From Stramonita haemastoma (lineage: Eukaryota; Mollusca; Gastropoda; Neogastropoda; Muricidae), in contig CM060317.1 in NCBI GenBank assembly GCA_030674155.1, positions 46,123,145 through 46,187,144 on the forward strand: a stretch of DNA of 64,000 nucleotides, read 5' to 3'. A program made the position numbers and the translations under genes. Positions 25,097-39,004 of the stretch are shown here, piece after piece. Position 1 is the first letter of the stretch. Every line of letters starts with the position of its first letter. Below the pieces are notes generated by a model. That model had not been told where the DNA came from, did not search any database, and saw only the letters and a list, made by a program, of their open reading frames with translations.

Positions 25097-25375
25097 GGGA
25101 GCGGGATAGCTAAGGGTCGGGGCGCTCGCTTTTCCCCAGTCAAGTTAAGCAGCGTCGAGCGAGATTACTAGTTGGATGAGTGACTGTGCGCCTTGGCCTC
25201 AGTACAGTTCACCCAGCTGTAAATGGGTACCTGCCCTCTTTAGGGTCAGGGAAGGTAAAGTAGCAAGGGAGAGGAGATGGGTGCCGCCCTCAATATGCTG
25301 TCCCCTAGAGAAGCTGAGGTCTCTGTCACGTGACCTCGCTCCCTTACGACCGCCTAGTATATGCATGGCTTATCC
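25097..25375 (+). mobile_element. Family C SINE
   Basis: GGGAGCGGGATAGCTAAGGG, CGCTCGCTTTTCCCCAGTCA, CCTGCCCTCTTTAGGGTCAG and CTAGAGAAGCTGAGGTCTCT. Confidence 0.82.
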
Positions 25376-25439
25376 AAGTGAAAGGAGGAGAGGCTGTGCC
25401 CAGCGCTGCTTGCCAGTTATGTGACACCAGCTGTGCCTC

Positions 25440-25745
25440 TTCATTTTGTTCAAATGTGGGCTCAAATTACCAGACCAACACTGCAGGTGTCTATATCCCT
25501 CAGGTCCAGTTGATGCAGGGATATATTATTATGATAGTAAGCGTAAAGTATAACCCTGTCAAGTAGTCTCAGAGCAGATGCACTTCCATAGCAGCAGCAT
25601 TACATCATCCTCATTACCATTGGTCATCATAGAATAATAAAAATTGCCTCTGATTCAGTGGCCCTCATTGATCTGGTCTCATGGTGACCTCAGGTTCAGT
25701 TTCCCCATGTACTTCTGTGCCTGTAATGAGTTTGTGTACACCCAG
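25440..25745 (+). repeat. Unnamed dispersed repeat, copy 1
   Basis: Shares GCTCAAATTACC, CTGCAGGTGTCT, GATATATTAT, TTACATCATCCTCATTACCA, GCCTCTGATTC and GGTGACCTCAG with 61125-61425 in the same orientation, at roughly 80 percent identity by eye. Confidence 0.8.
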
Positions 25746-26322
25746 ACCCCTATATTTTGCTCTGTAACTCAAAAACTATCAATCCTACAGCCTTCAAATT
25801 TCATGACTTTGTCAATAAACATCTGCTCTACACTTACACAAAAAATGGTTTGTTTGTGTTTATTAGAAATGCACTTAATTAGCATTTAAACTCCCAGTAC
25901 GTCCTGGGTGTGTACACACCCATACTCTGAAAGAAGGGTTACTCATTACAACATCAGAATGACGTCACTACCTTGTGGCCTCCCTGCATCGTGGTTGCTA
26001 GGACACCTGTCCTTGTACTTAGAATTTTTGCTTCCTGCTAAGCTGTGGTGGTAGGCCCTACATGATACTAGATAGTACTTTTGAGAGTTTGAGGGAAATT
26101 GTGTGTGTGTGTGCACGCGTGCGTGCGTGCACGAACGTGGGCACATGTGTGCATGCGTGCATACATGTGTCCAAGTCAAAGTTGGTCAAAGTGTGTTTTT
26201 TATTTCTGGATGATTCATTGAATAAGCTTTGATTTTCTTTTTTGAAGTTGATGGCATGTGTGCATGTGCGTGTGTGTGTGCACATGAGTGAGAGAATGTG
26301 TGTATGTATGTGTGTGCATAAA

Positions 26323-26618
26323 GTTAAAGTCTGTCCCGAGCCTAAGGCTCATCAGGCCGGTGCTTAACCCGGTTTCTGTGGCGTTAAGTGACTGAGAGTC
26401 ATAGACTCCCCCTTGGATAGGACGCCAGTCTATCGCAGGGTTAACCCCCAACACAAGGTTGGTACGGGTACTACCCCTTTTACACCTGGTTGGGGTGAGA
26501 AAATAGCCTTAAAGTGCCTTTTCCAAGGGCACAACGCTATAGCCGAAAGCTGGGATCGAACCCGCAATTTTTAGATTACGAGTCCAACGCCCAAACCACT
26601 AGACTACAGCGGCGGCTA
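26323..26618 (-). mobile_element. Family B SINE
   Basis: Inverted V-type copy with the full core and head. It has a short GGTACGGGTACTACC duplication near 26461. Confidence 0.88.
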
Positions 26619-26651
26619 TGTGTGTGCATATGTGTACATAATTACGATTTT

Positions 26652-26878
26652 TTTATTTTATTTTTTTATAATGAGGATAATGGAATAAGCACTTTGGTTT
26701 TTTTTATATCCAGTCCCTGTGTGTACGCAGTTTTGTAAATCTTGTCATCTGTTCCCACAGCACATGATTGCTTACTCTTATGAAAAGCGGAACAGGATCG
26801 AACATGTGTGCAAGATGTTCTGATGCAATCGCACATGGGCCTTGGTTTATAGTCTCATCCAAAGGACTTTTGAGGCAT
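26652..26878 (-). mobile_element. Family A SINE 3' part
   Basis: Inverted tail and core: ATCCAGTCCCTGTGTGTACG, GCGGAACAGGAT, CAAGATGTTCTG, GTCTCATCCAAAGGACTTTT. It is cut before the head. Confidence 0.75.
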
Positions 26879-27189
26879 GTGTGTGTGTGTGTACGTGCGC
26901 GCATGTACACATGCATGTGTGTGCGTGAATGTGTGTGTATGCTTCAGAGACAAACAAGCAGGCAGGCATGCAGACAGACGGAGATATCTATTATTTGGGT
27001 CTACTCTGCCACATGCAGTCCATGGTATCATTGTCTATGTTTGTGTGTGTGTGTGGAGGGGGGGGGGGTATAGACAATGATACAGGTGTTTCCTACTTTT
27101 TGTTTTTGTATAGACTGACAGTGTTCTGATATATGAATAAGCTTCTGAGAGGTAAGAAAGAAAGAAAGATCACGCACCCACTCATGCAC

Positions 27190-27208
27190 ACAGACACACA
27201 TAGACACA

Positions 27209-27245
<37 letters not shown>

Positions 27246-27276
27246 ACGTGCACGCGCACACACACATAAACACGCG

Positions 27277-27360
<84 letters not shown>
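27190..27360. repeat. (CA)n followed by (CT)n
   Basis: CA units at 27208-27275 with CGTG variants, then about 40 CT units. Confidence 0.95.
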
Positions 27361-27361
<1 letters not shown>

Positions 27362-27747
27362 GGGCATGCATGTGTCTCACTTCCTGCACCCCTCTGTATC
27401 AAAGTAAAACTCTTATTTCAGATGCTATGAACAAACAATATATTTGTTTGTTTCATCGAGGCATCTGTGAAAGAAAACTCGAACAAACAAAAAAAGCTAG
27501 GAAAAAAAAAAAGAATTTAAAAAAAATCCAACAAATGAGGGAAAGAAACAAACAATGAAACAACGAGCCACATAGATCTATGTTTGATACTGATCTAGAG
27601 TAATTGAGTGTGTGGTGTTTTTTTTTTAGGGAGGCGGAGTGTGTGTGTGTGTGTGTGTGAAATAATAACTAAAAATAAATAAATAAATAAATAATAATAA
27701 TGACCATAATTGTCCCAGGTAAGGTCCCTTTTATTTTTTTGTTTAGG

Positions 27748-27767
27748 ATCTCTCTCTCTCTCTCTCT

Positions 27768-27836
<69 letters not shown>
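27748..27836 (+). repeat. (CT)n microsatellite
   Basis: About 43 CT units with a CCC interruption. Confidence 0.95.
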
Positions 27837-27840
<4 letters not shown>

Positions 27841-28000
27841 AACTTTTTTCTGTGTTACTGCCAAGTTGAGCTCACCTCATTATGACGCCCCCTCTCCCCC
27901 CCCCCCCCAAAAGAAAAAAAACTAAGGAAGGCAAAGCCAAATATTGGGGAACACCTAGAGTCTAGATATGTTTTTTGTTTTACTAGGCTATCCAATTGCA

Positions 28001-28001
<1 letters not shown>

Positions 28002-28087
<86 letters not shown>
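28002..28087. repeat. (CA)n microsatellite beside the TIR element
   Basis: About 43 CA units, followed by GATA-type repeats to 28160 where the TIR element starts. Confidence 0.95.
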
Positions 28088-28090
<3 letters not shown>

Positions 28091-28161
28091 CAAAAGATAG
28101 ATATAGATAGATATATAGATAGATATATATATAGAGAGAGATATATAGAGAGAGATATATA

Positions 28162-29826
28162 TGAGACAGTGCCAAAAGGTCGTGCCAAAAATGGGACATT
28201 GGTCAATGAATTTCAGTGGTGAAATCATATAAAATTCTCTGTAATGTTTGAAAGTTAAACCATTTACCTGTATGAAAACTAAAAGCAAAAGATAACTTAT
28301 GCATTTTTTTTTCTGATTACATGGATAATGTCAGACCACCCACAAAAAGTCAGTTATGATGCTGGACATGAAAAATGTCTACAATTGTACATTTATAGCT
28401 GAGCAAGGGTCATAAAACAAGGGCTTTCATGAAAGATAGATGACACTACTATAATGATAAATTCAGTGGTTTTGTCAATTTTAACTGGTGAATGGGGTAC
28501 ACTTTTCATGTCCACCATCATAACTGACACAAGTTTATGTTTGTACTTTTTCTTATGTCATGCAAACTTCTACTGCAGCTGTCATAGAGCATGAAACAGT
28601 TCAATACGCCCATTTTTAAGACAATGAAGCAATCACAAGCAGTCAGGTTCCCTTTAATACGTTTATTTTTGGAAAAAAAGAATATATGTCAGTTATGACA
28701 TGGACATGAAAAGCACAATAAAATCTGCTTTTTCATTAAATCCACCATAGATATGACCCCTTAAATCATGGTCTGCAAAATCACTAGGCAAAACAAACCC
28801 AGTGAGTAAAGTTTATCAGTTTTTGATCACTGCTTTACATAGTTGATAATATGAATATGTCAGTTATGATTGTGGACATTTCTGTACAGCTGTCAGTGGT
28901 GACATGGACATGACAGAAATTCCAGAAAAGTGAATAAAAGCATTATTCTTGCTGTGTGCTTCATGACAATCAATGTTTTTGTGTTTGGCAGTGCTTCAAA
29001 TGCATTTTTTTAGGGCAATAGAATGTGTATTCCAACGCAGAGACGATTCCTATGTCAGTTATGATGATGCAAACAGCAGTGGACATGACTAATACACTGA
29101 CCAATATTTCACTTGTCTCACATCATATGCTCCTGGTTTTGTTTCTTTGGAAGAACATGTGGCCTGGTGATTGTAAACAGACTACAAATGGCAGAGACAG
29201 GCAGCACATAAAATTTTTACTGCAAGATGGTTGGATATGATGACTGGACATGATTTCTGAACACTGAAGATTTTTTTCTGTTTTTGAAAAATGTGCAAAT
29301 TGAACATCTTCCTAAATGGGTTTATTGTGTTACTGACACATCTTGATTTAATAAATTTAAGATGTTGCATTATTTCCAACAGAGCAACAAGAAGCAAATC
29401 AGGTGACATGTCTTTTGGACATGACGAGTCATAACTGACCAGTTCAATTTTATGATGTGACACAAACTTCACCAAAAAGCATGCACATGTGATTTAGCGA
29501 TGAAAATGTTGGCAAAGGTATGTTTTAACTGTTCCATATGTAAAAATTTTGTTTGAAACTTAGAATGGCTGTAGAAACACAATGTTTATGGCCTATCAGT
29601 AAATGTCCCAATTTTTTGGATTGGTCAATTTTGACCATTTTCTTTTTATAAACATCAATTTTATAAAATCTACCAAACCCATCTTCCTAATATTGTGGTA
29701 GCTATCTTTTTATTGTATAAGCTGATAGAATTACACAACCAACCAAAGAAAAAAATATTCTAAGTAGTTTATTTTTCTTATCAAACACAGTAGGGTCCGC
29801 CACCACTAGCTTTTGGCACTGTCTCA
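28162..29826. mobile_element. 1,665-bp TIR element with an internal motif family (non-autonomous DNA transposon)
   Basis: Perfect 17-bp terminal inverted repeats, TGAGACAGTGCCAAAAG at 28162-28178 and its complement at 29810-29826, are flanked by TA (TATA) on both sides. This fits a TA-targeting DNA transposon. No transposase frame is present; the longest frames are under 100 residues with no domain. Inside, at least seven related motifs pair GTCAGTTATGAY with GGACATGA in both orientations (28349, 28503 inverted, 28688, 28859, 28892, 29054-29089, 29409-29439 inverted). The superfamily cannot be assigned. Confidence 0.75.
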
Positions 29827-30029
29827 TATACATACATAACATTATAATCTAAGCAGGCAAAAAAACAGAAATAATTGTTATGCTCTGTTTCTCTCTTTGT
29901 CTGTCTCTCGCTCTGTCTGTATCTGTGTCGCATGTGAGTGTGTGTCAAGTCAAGTGTAGTCAAAATTTTATTTCCAGATGGTACATTCAGTAAGCAATAA
30001 ATTTGCTTTTTTTCATCAAGCCATCTATC

Positions 30030-30060
30030 TAGAACCCCCCCCCCCCCCCAAAAAAAAAAC
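30030..30060. repeat. C-run and A-run
   Basis: Homopolymers with A-rich sequence following to about 30230; no gene. Confidence 0.8.
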
Positions 30061-30713
30061 AACAAACAAACAAAAAAACAAACAACAACAACAAAAAAAC
30101 ACTTTTAGAAAAACAACAGACAAACTAACAAAAATAAAGCAGCATGGAAACAAGCAGAGTACAACCAAGAAATCCCCACCCAAAAAACATTTAGCTACAA
30201 CATTGTTACAATTCATAACAATAAAATGATAAAATGTGTGGGCGCGCGTGCGCACCCACCCATGGCGGGGGCGCCCATGTGTGTGTTTTTGTCTTGCTCT
30301 CATATTTTTTTTCTCTGGAAGGGGTGATGGACTTGGAAGGTGGAACTGATGGTTTCTTGTTTTGGATCTATTCCATTTCTGATGTATTACATGTATACTG
30401 CAGATTCCTCACAAACACTTACTTAGGCACTTATACAGTCCTCTAAAGTGCATTCAGTTAGGGGTGGGGTGGGGATGGAAGGTCCATGACATCAAATGTG
30501 TGCTATTACATAGATCTGACAGTACATTGGAAAGGGGTAGGGGGAGGAGTGTGGTGCTATTATATAGATCTATGATAGAGTGATGATCTGGAGTTTGTGA
30601 CATGTCAGCTTTAGCCACATTATGAGACAAATTGATATGCTTGGGGCAGATCTGGTGATGCTTTCACCATCAATGTTCATTAGAATTATTGTCAGTATCA
30701 TCACCGTTCGTTG

Positions 30714-30780
30714 CTATTATTATTATTATTATTATTACTACTACTACTACTACTACTACTACTATTATTATTATTACTAC

Positions 30781-30819
<39 letters not shown>

Positions 30820-30842
30820 TATCATCATCATTATTATTATTG
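30714..30842. repeat. (ATT)n / (ACT)n trinucleotide array
   Basis: Alternating ATT and ACT blocks, about 43 triplets. Confidence 0.95.
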
Positions 30843-31200
30843 ACTATCAACTCAGTGGCAAACCAACGGCCATAACACTGCAAATTTATGCAGGTGCACA
30901 GTAAAGTAACAAAGCCCCCCCCTTTTTTTTTTTACGGATAGCTCCAGTGCATATGGGTATAATTTGGGTGCACACCTTTTATGCACCTCAAGTACTAGAT
31001 CTTTTGTAGGAAAAACACTCTCCCTTCTTACAAACCTTGCGCATAAAGGCAGACTCTCCTGTATGCAGATTAGGTTACTCAACATCCAGGATGTACAGTA
31101 GGCTCTTCAAGTCATAGGGTTGCTATGCAACCAGGATGTACGGAAAGAGCTTAGTGATTCATGCAAGGCAAGGCGAGAGGTTTAGTTCCTTTTCAGACAC

Positions 31201-31337
31201 CCTGGGTGTCTGTACACCCAGGAGGTATGATAGCAGGTTATGCCTTCACTAAAAGTATGGTTGTCTGTACACCCAGGAGGTATGGTAGTGGGTTATGCCT
31301 TCACTAAAAGTATGGGTGTCTGTACACCCAGGAGGTA
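31201..31337. repeat. 55-bp tandem repeat with a palindromic core
   Basis: TGTACACCCAGGAGGTA recurs at 31211, 31266 and 31321. The core CCTGGGTGT-CTGT-ACACCCAGG can form a 9-bp stem. A related palindrome lies at 25905-25922. Confidence 0.85.
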
Positions 31338-31370
31338 CAGGGCATCGAGGCGGAGTATGGGGAACAGGGT

Positions 31371-31455
31371 TCATACCGTCCTTGAAAGTCCTTGAAATTT
31401 GGACCCCCTTTTTAAAGACCTTGAAAATCCTTGAAAATCAGGCATATGTCTCCAG
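31371..31455. mobile_element. hAT-like MITE end
   Basis: CAGGGTTCATACCGTCCTTG followed by repeated CCTTGAAA and CTTGAAA units, a layout common at animal hAT-derived MITE ends. The other end was not located. Confidence 0.45.
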
Positions 31456-31917
31456 GTGCTTGAAAAGTACTTGAATTTTACTTTAACCAAAGATTCAGAA
31501 GGAGAAAGAGAGAGAGATTGGCATGGTAAGATCAGGTATGGTACTCACTGCAAATTGGTGGAAATTTTGTAAAAGTAAAAATAGTGAAGAAGAAAAAATA
31601 GGAGAAAAAAGAAACCTACGAAAGCAGGTCAAGGGAACTAACTCTTCCATGCCAGTAATTACTTCCCTTCCCTTTGTCACAAGGCAATCCAAGCCTAGGT
31701 AGGCCTAACAAGAGAACTTTTTCTGTTGAAAGACCATGTGTACCAACAATGGGTGTTAAGTTTCATGATAGGGATGGACTAGCAGCTCTAATATAAGGCA
31801 GAAAGGGAGGGGGGCTTTCACTGGCTGTTCCACTTGGGGTCAGAGAGCAATGGTTATATTAAATTAAATATAACAGTCAGCAGACCACCAGCCTCCCCTT
31901 TTTCATGGAGAGTTCCC

Positions 31918-32275
<358 letters not shown>

Positions 32276-32339
32276 TTTTTCTTTGTTTTTTTAATATAAT
32301 TATTTCATGTGCTTCCCCACAACCACAACTTCTCTGGCG

Positions 32340-34165
<1,826 letters not shown>

Positions 34166-34193
34166 GAACTGGAGGGCTGACTAGTAGACAACC

Positions 34194-36173
34194 ATGGCCT
34201 TTGTGAACATTGCCCTGAATTGCCTGGGTACAGAAGTCAGCTGTGACAAGCCCTGCTCTGATGGCTACGAACCAGAGAATTTGCTGGGCCATTGTGGAAT
34301 GTTCTGGAGGCAGCTAGGTTTTATGGCTGAACGCTTCATCAAACCACCAGTGACCCTGACTTTCAAACTTCCATGTCCATTTTATCTGGAGAGTATTGTC
34401 ATCAACCCCGTAGTAGGAAGTCAGAGGTCATCAGTCATCGAGATATATTCAGCAGCAGAATGTGGAATGAAAAGATCAGCTTCCTCAGTCACTTCTCGGG
34501 CTGGCCCATCATCATCTCAGAACAGAACTGATGGGGATCATTCTCAGACTGAGCCAGTATTTAAACGGATCGGATTCATTCGGTGTTCTGAACCTGGTAA
34601 GATTTGCTTCTACAATCCTCGCTTCAGGGCTGCTCCATCTGAAGATGTGCATCGTACTTCACAGTCCTACCCTCACTGCTCAAAGCTTAGTCACCGCCAG
34701 GGGGCTATGTTAACAGCTGTGGACTTGATATCTATTCGCATTCTGGGCACTGCTAACAGCACTGTGCCTGCCATTGGCAAACTGGAAATTTGGGGTGTGC
34801 CTTCCAGAGCATATCCACAAAGGTCAGAACTTATTCAGAAATATTTATCTGCTGTAAGTCCGCAAGCGGGAACTCCAGAAAGCAGTGTAAATCATCAGTT
34901 GTCAAGCAGTGGGAGTGAGAATCAGAATGTCAAATGCGGTGTGATGCAGAATTCTGAGGTGTTTTATAAAGATCACTGTAAGCCAGCTGAGCATGCCCAG
35001 AACACGACACACAATGCACAAAACTCCAACTGTGTCACACCACTGGCACCTCAGAAGCCAGAAGTGGCACCTCAGAAGCCAGAAGTGGCACCTCAGAAGC
35101 CAGAAGTGCACCTCAGAAGCCAGAGTGGCAGTGCATGGAAATTCCAGAAGAATTCCTGGATGCCTTGACACAGGAAATCATGTCAGCGCCAACAATCCTT
35201 CCGTCAGGCCAATGTGTAGATATGTCTACACTTGAGAGATTTTTTGAAGTGGAAGCAAACTACGGGCGACAGCCTTCAGACCCCTACACAGGTCTGTTGT
35301 TCACTGCCCACAGAAAGCCTGTGTACAACGCTGCCCTGAAGATTTGCATTGATCGTTTCCTGATGAAGCATGCAGATGAACCATCTCTCCGTGGTGTACC
35401 TAGAAGTGTAGGTCATGCTCAGAGAGCACCAAAGTTCTCAAGTAATTGTAATGGCTGCAGTGCAGAAGAGGAAAATGTCCAGACCAGTTGTATGCTTGGT
35501 GAGATTTGTTGGGAAAGCAAAGTAAGCAGCGTAAATGGTGGGTTATCAGGAGACACAGGGCAACACCATTCTCAAACAATGTCACAACAGCCGTTGTCAG
35601 ATTACCTCACCAGTAAAGGTGCCCAGTCTGTCAGTATTTCACCGCCAGCACACAAAAGAACGAGGGCAGAGACCGATGCATCTGGCCAATCTGGCAGTGC
35701 TTCACCACCAGCATACAAAAGAATGAGGACACAGGCAGATGCATCCGTTAACCAAGCCAACACTACCATGGTGTGCCAACCAACCGGTCACAGACAGTTC
35801 CCAGCACAGGAACCCGCCAAGAAAAAGGGCCAAATCACATCATCGCTCCCATAGCAGACTGGCAAAGCTGCTGCAGCCCTTGAGGCCTCCTTCATATTCA
35901 CGCAGACCCGCTGTTCCACCCAGACCTGCTAGGGCTAGGGCAGTCCCCATTTCTCAAGGAGAGCAGTGCAGTGAATGCCAGATTAAGCTGAAGCCGACTG
36001 ACATTTTGAGCAGACCCACAGGAGCTGTGGTGGTGTACAAGTTTCCTTGTCAGCATATGGTGTGTCGAAGGTGCCTTGTGGAGGATGGTAGATTGGATGT
36101 TTCCTCAGAAGTGAAATGTTCTGCATGTGGGCAACTGTTTGCTCAGTCTGATCTTGTAAGAACCCATGTATAA
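34194..36173 (+). CDS. UBOX5: UBOX5 (RNF37)-like E3 ubiquitin ligase, single exon with two single-base indels
   Basis: Three overlapping frames (34194-35168, 35135-35854, 35739-36173) make one protein of about 659 residues. The N-terminal domain has DGYEPENLL and AERFIKPPVTLTFKLPCPF, as in RNF37. The U-box (about residues 315-390) has IPEEFLDALTQEIMSAPTIL, LPSGQCVDMSTLE and PSDPYTGLLF. A C-terminal RING-like C3HC4 set follows (CSEC, FPCQHMVCRRC, KCSAC). Human RNF37 has the same order in 541 residues; it is a nuclear E3 acting with UBE2D-type E2s. Three to four PQKPEVA repeats (21 bp) precede the U-box. The first frameshift is a G missing at about 35107 in the third repeat. The second fits one extra A in the A5 run near 35822. 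Both look like sequencing indels, but a decaying gene is not excluded. Start: first ATG after the acceptor at 34165, context ACCATGG. Confidence 0.9.
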
Positions 36174-36257
36174 TTGTGTTTGTTAGCCATTTGACATTGA
36201 GAGTTTTCTCATTTGCAGGTGTGCATTTGTAAATTTATGCACTCATAAATGTGTGCA

Positions 36258-36313
36258 AACACACACACACACACACGCACCACACGCACCACCAACGCAC
36301 CACACACGCACAG

Positions 36314-36372
<59 letters not shown>
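36258..36372. repeat. (CA)n microsatellite after the UBOX5-like gene
   Basis: CA units with ACGCACCACACGCACCA variants, then pure CA. Confidence 0.93.
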
Positions 36373-36373
<1 letters not shown>

Positions 36374-36659
36374 AGTTAGTCCTGAAGCAAAAGCTTGGAT
36401 GTAGATCAAATGTTTATTTCATCAGTCAGTCAATATTATGTAGATCAGATTGTGTAGAACTGTTACCACACAATATAACTTATGATTTACAAACCACAGT
36501 AATGGGGATATCTCCATATCTTGCTGTTTTCTTTATCACATTCTTTTACAGACAATGAACAGAGTAGACTATCAGACAAGTGCAGTAGCTGAGGGATTAA
36601 GAATATTTGACGCGTGCTGTGTGCGTGCGTGCGTGTGTGTGTGATGTATTTGAATTTGT

Positions 36660-36755
36660 TAAAACTAAATTGTTGTTGATTTTGTGTTGTGTAGGTCGAA
36701 TGCAAGCGCTTTGATTTGTTTTTACAAGAGATAGCGCTATATTTTATTCTTTTAT
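36660..36755 (-). repeat. Dispersed repeat, family H
   Basis: TCGAATGCAAGCGCTTTGAT and AGCGCTATATT match, inverted, 58434-58530 (ATATAGCACTATG, AAATCAAAGCGCTTGCATTC). A weaker copy lies at 37990-38050. Confidence 0.75.
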
Positions 36756-37088
36756 CTTTATATCGAGGATAACAGAATAAGCAATCATGTGCTTTTTTTT
36801 CATCCGGTCCCCGTGTGTATGCAGTTTTTGTAAATATTGTCATCTGTTCCCACCAGCACATGATGGTCTACTCTTACGAAAAGCGGAACAGGATTTAACG
36901 TGTGCGCAAGATGTTCTGCGTGCGTTCGCACACGGGGCCTCGGTTTAAAGTCTCATCCGAAGGACTTTTTGGGGAGAGTGGAGTCAGCACTGATGTTAAC
37001 TCCAGGAAGAAAATTTCCTCGACCGGACTCGAACCCGGGTCTTCAAATTGCTAGCGCAATGTTCTGACCACTAGGCTATCCGCCCCCC
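36742..37088 (-). mobile_element. Family A SINE, full length, inverted
   Basis: Tail TATATCGAGGATAACAGAAT, core and the head CCACTAGGCTATCCGCC are all present on the minus strand. Confidence 0.9.
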
Positions 37089-37119
37089 TATATACAAATT
37101 CCATGTATTATTATTATTA

Positions 37120-37500
37120 TTATTACTTCAATCATGTGGGTCCAAAAGTCGTGTGTTCAAATCTCGGCAGTGGTATCTAGTGAATTAAAGATGGGTATTT
37201 TTATGCTGCCCCAGGTCAACTTTTAAGTGCAGACCTGCCTGTGCCTTAAATTTCTTCATGTATGTATACACATGCAGAGGGTCAAATATACACGTTAAAG
37301 ATCATATAATTCTTGTGAGATTTTGATAGGTCACAAAAACATTAACATATCCAACATGCAACCTGTACAATGAATTGAGCTGCTCTGAAGTCAGAATGTG
37401 TTGACTGAGGCCAGTGGGAAGACGTCCTGTTCCCAGTGCCTAGAAGAAGACCAGGCACTACACACCCATCCAGTAAAGAAATGCGCACAGAGAGAGAGAG
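37120..37500 (+). mobile_element. SINE-like repeat, family E
   Basis: CAGGTCAACTTTTAAGTGCA, ACACATGCAGAGGGTCAAAT, GAGCTGCTCTGAAGTCAGAA and GACTGAGGCCAGTGGGAAGA match the 54334-54760 copy. Confidence 0.78.
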
Positions 37501-38225
37501 CATGGCAATAGCACAGACTTTTTAGTATAATTTGTGCTTCAGTTAAGTGGGCAAAGCACACTTACTAACTCTCTCACTACCCTTGGCCTATACAACGACT
37601 CAAGGCACACACAAAAGAACTGCACTGTAGACCTAGCTGACAAAGGCAATGGAAGACAAAAGCCCAGCCACCAGCCCTGGGGCTATAGTAGGTCTATAGG
37701 CCACTGTGTCTTAATTAGCTACACTACACTGATTTTGTCAAGTCTCTGGGCCCATGAAGACACTGGACACTTAAGGAATGGACCTTTTCTTTTCTTCAAA
37801 GACAACCTCAAGTACATTAACAAAGAAAGTCCAGACAACAACCTCAGGTACACAAGACCTTGTACCAACCACCTGTACCACTCTTTGAAGAGAAGGAGAA
37901 GAGGGGGGGGGGGGTTGTAGTCAAAACATAGTGTCTAAAGTGCACACTTTAACACATATTGTTGTTGTGTTCTGTTGCATGTATGTGAATGATTTGAGTG
38001 CAAGTGCTTTGATTTGCTTAGCAAGATTCATCGCTCTGGAATTCCATATATATATATATATATTTTTTATATGTGTTGACCTAGGCCAAAAGCTGTGTCA
38101 GTTATTGATGTCAGTTGATTGCCAAGGCCTATACTAAAATGTTGTTATGTTGTAAAATGTGTTGAGATTGCTTCCATCCATGACAAGTTCTTAACATAAT
38201 AACATGCGCTCTGTCTCTCCTTTGA
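37500..38225. other. Spacer
   Basis: Unassigned sequence with a G-run at 37904-37914 and short (TA)n at 38046-38062. The 128-residue frame at 37534-37920 has no recognisable domain. Confidence 0.45.
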
Positions 38226-38227
38226 AG

Positions 38228-38305
38228 GAGAATTCCTCTGAAGTTGGAGTATGGCTGCCTATATGGTGAGGTACTTGAAAACAGTCATACACGCAAACGT
38301 TTTTT
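38228..38305 (+). repeat. Family G repeat, 5' part (split copy)
   Basis: GAGTATGGCTGCCTATATGG and GAAAACAGTCATACACGCAA match the first half of 40318-40510. The second half is at 39005-39112. Confidence 0.7.
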
Positions 38306-38509
38306 TTCTTGTTTTTTTTCTTAACTTCTCTGAATTACTTACCTGACTGCCACTGTTATGTATGTAGCCAATGCATGCAGGCGTACACATACATGCTTAT
38401 TTACCCATAAAATAAGTATGTCTTATTTTTGGCTTTATTGATTTTCTCAATTACTTGTAAATTCATGTCTTTCTACCAATGGTTTTAGAACATTGCATTT
38501 ATTGGTGAG

Positions 38510-38700
38510 CCTGGCGGGGGGGGGGAGTGAATATGTGAGTGTGTCACTGTGTGCGTGCTTGTGTATGTATGCCCGTGTGGGGGGTGTGGGGTGTGGATGG
38601 TGTGTATGTGTAAGGGGGGGGGGGGGGGGGGGAGCGTGTATGTGTGGGGGGTGGGGAGGGGGGGGAAGCGTGTGTGTGCGTGCATGCATGTATGTATACG
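38510..38700 (+). repeat. G-rich low-complexity tract
   Basis: Several runs of 6-20 G within 160 bp, mixed with GTGTG. Strong G-quadruplex potential on the plus strand. Confidence 0.85.
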
Positions 38701-39004
38701 TGCGAATGCGTGCGTACAATGCGTAAATAATGGTGATCATGTCTTTTCTAGTACATGGTTTTTTAAGAACATTGTATCCAAACATTGGTGTGTGTGTATG
38801 CGTGTATTTGCGTGTGCGTGAGCGCGCGCATAGAGTGTGAGTGTTTGTGACATTTTTATTTGGAGTTATCATATAATGTCTGAACAAATATGAAATGTAG
38901 CTATTCGGTGTGTTTGATTATGATTTGTATCAATATGCCTGTCAGTATTGTAATTGACCTTCAGGGATGGTTAAAGTGTTTTTGACTTGACTTTGACTTG
39001 ACTT

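Noticed and set aside
34902..35171. Minus-strand frame over the UBOX5-like gene
   Set aside because: Shadow of the PQKPEVA repeat region.
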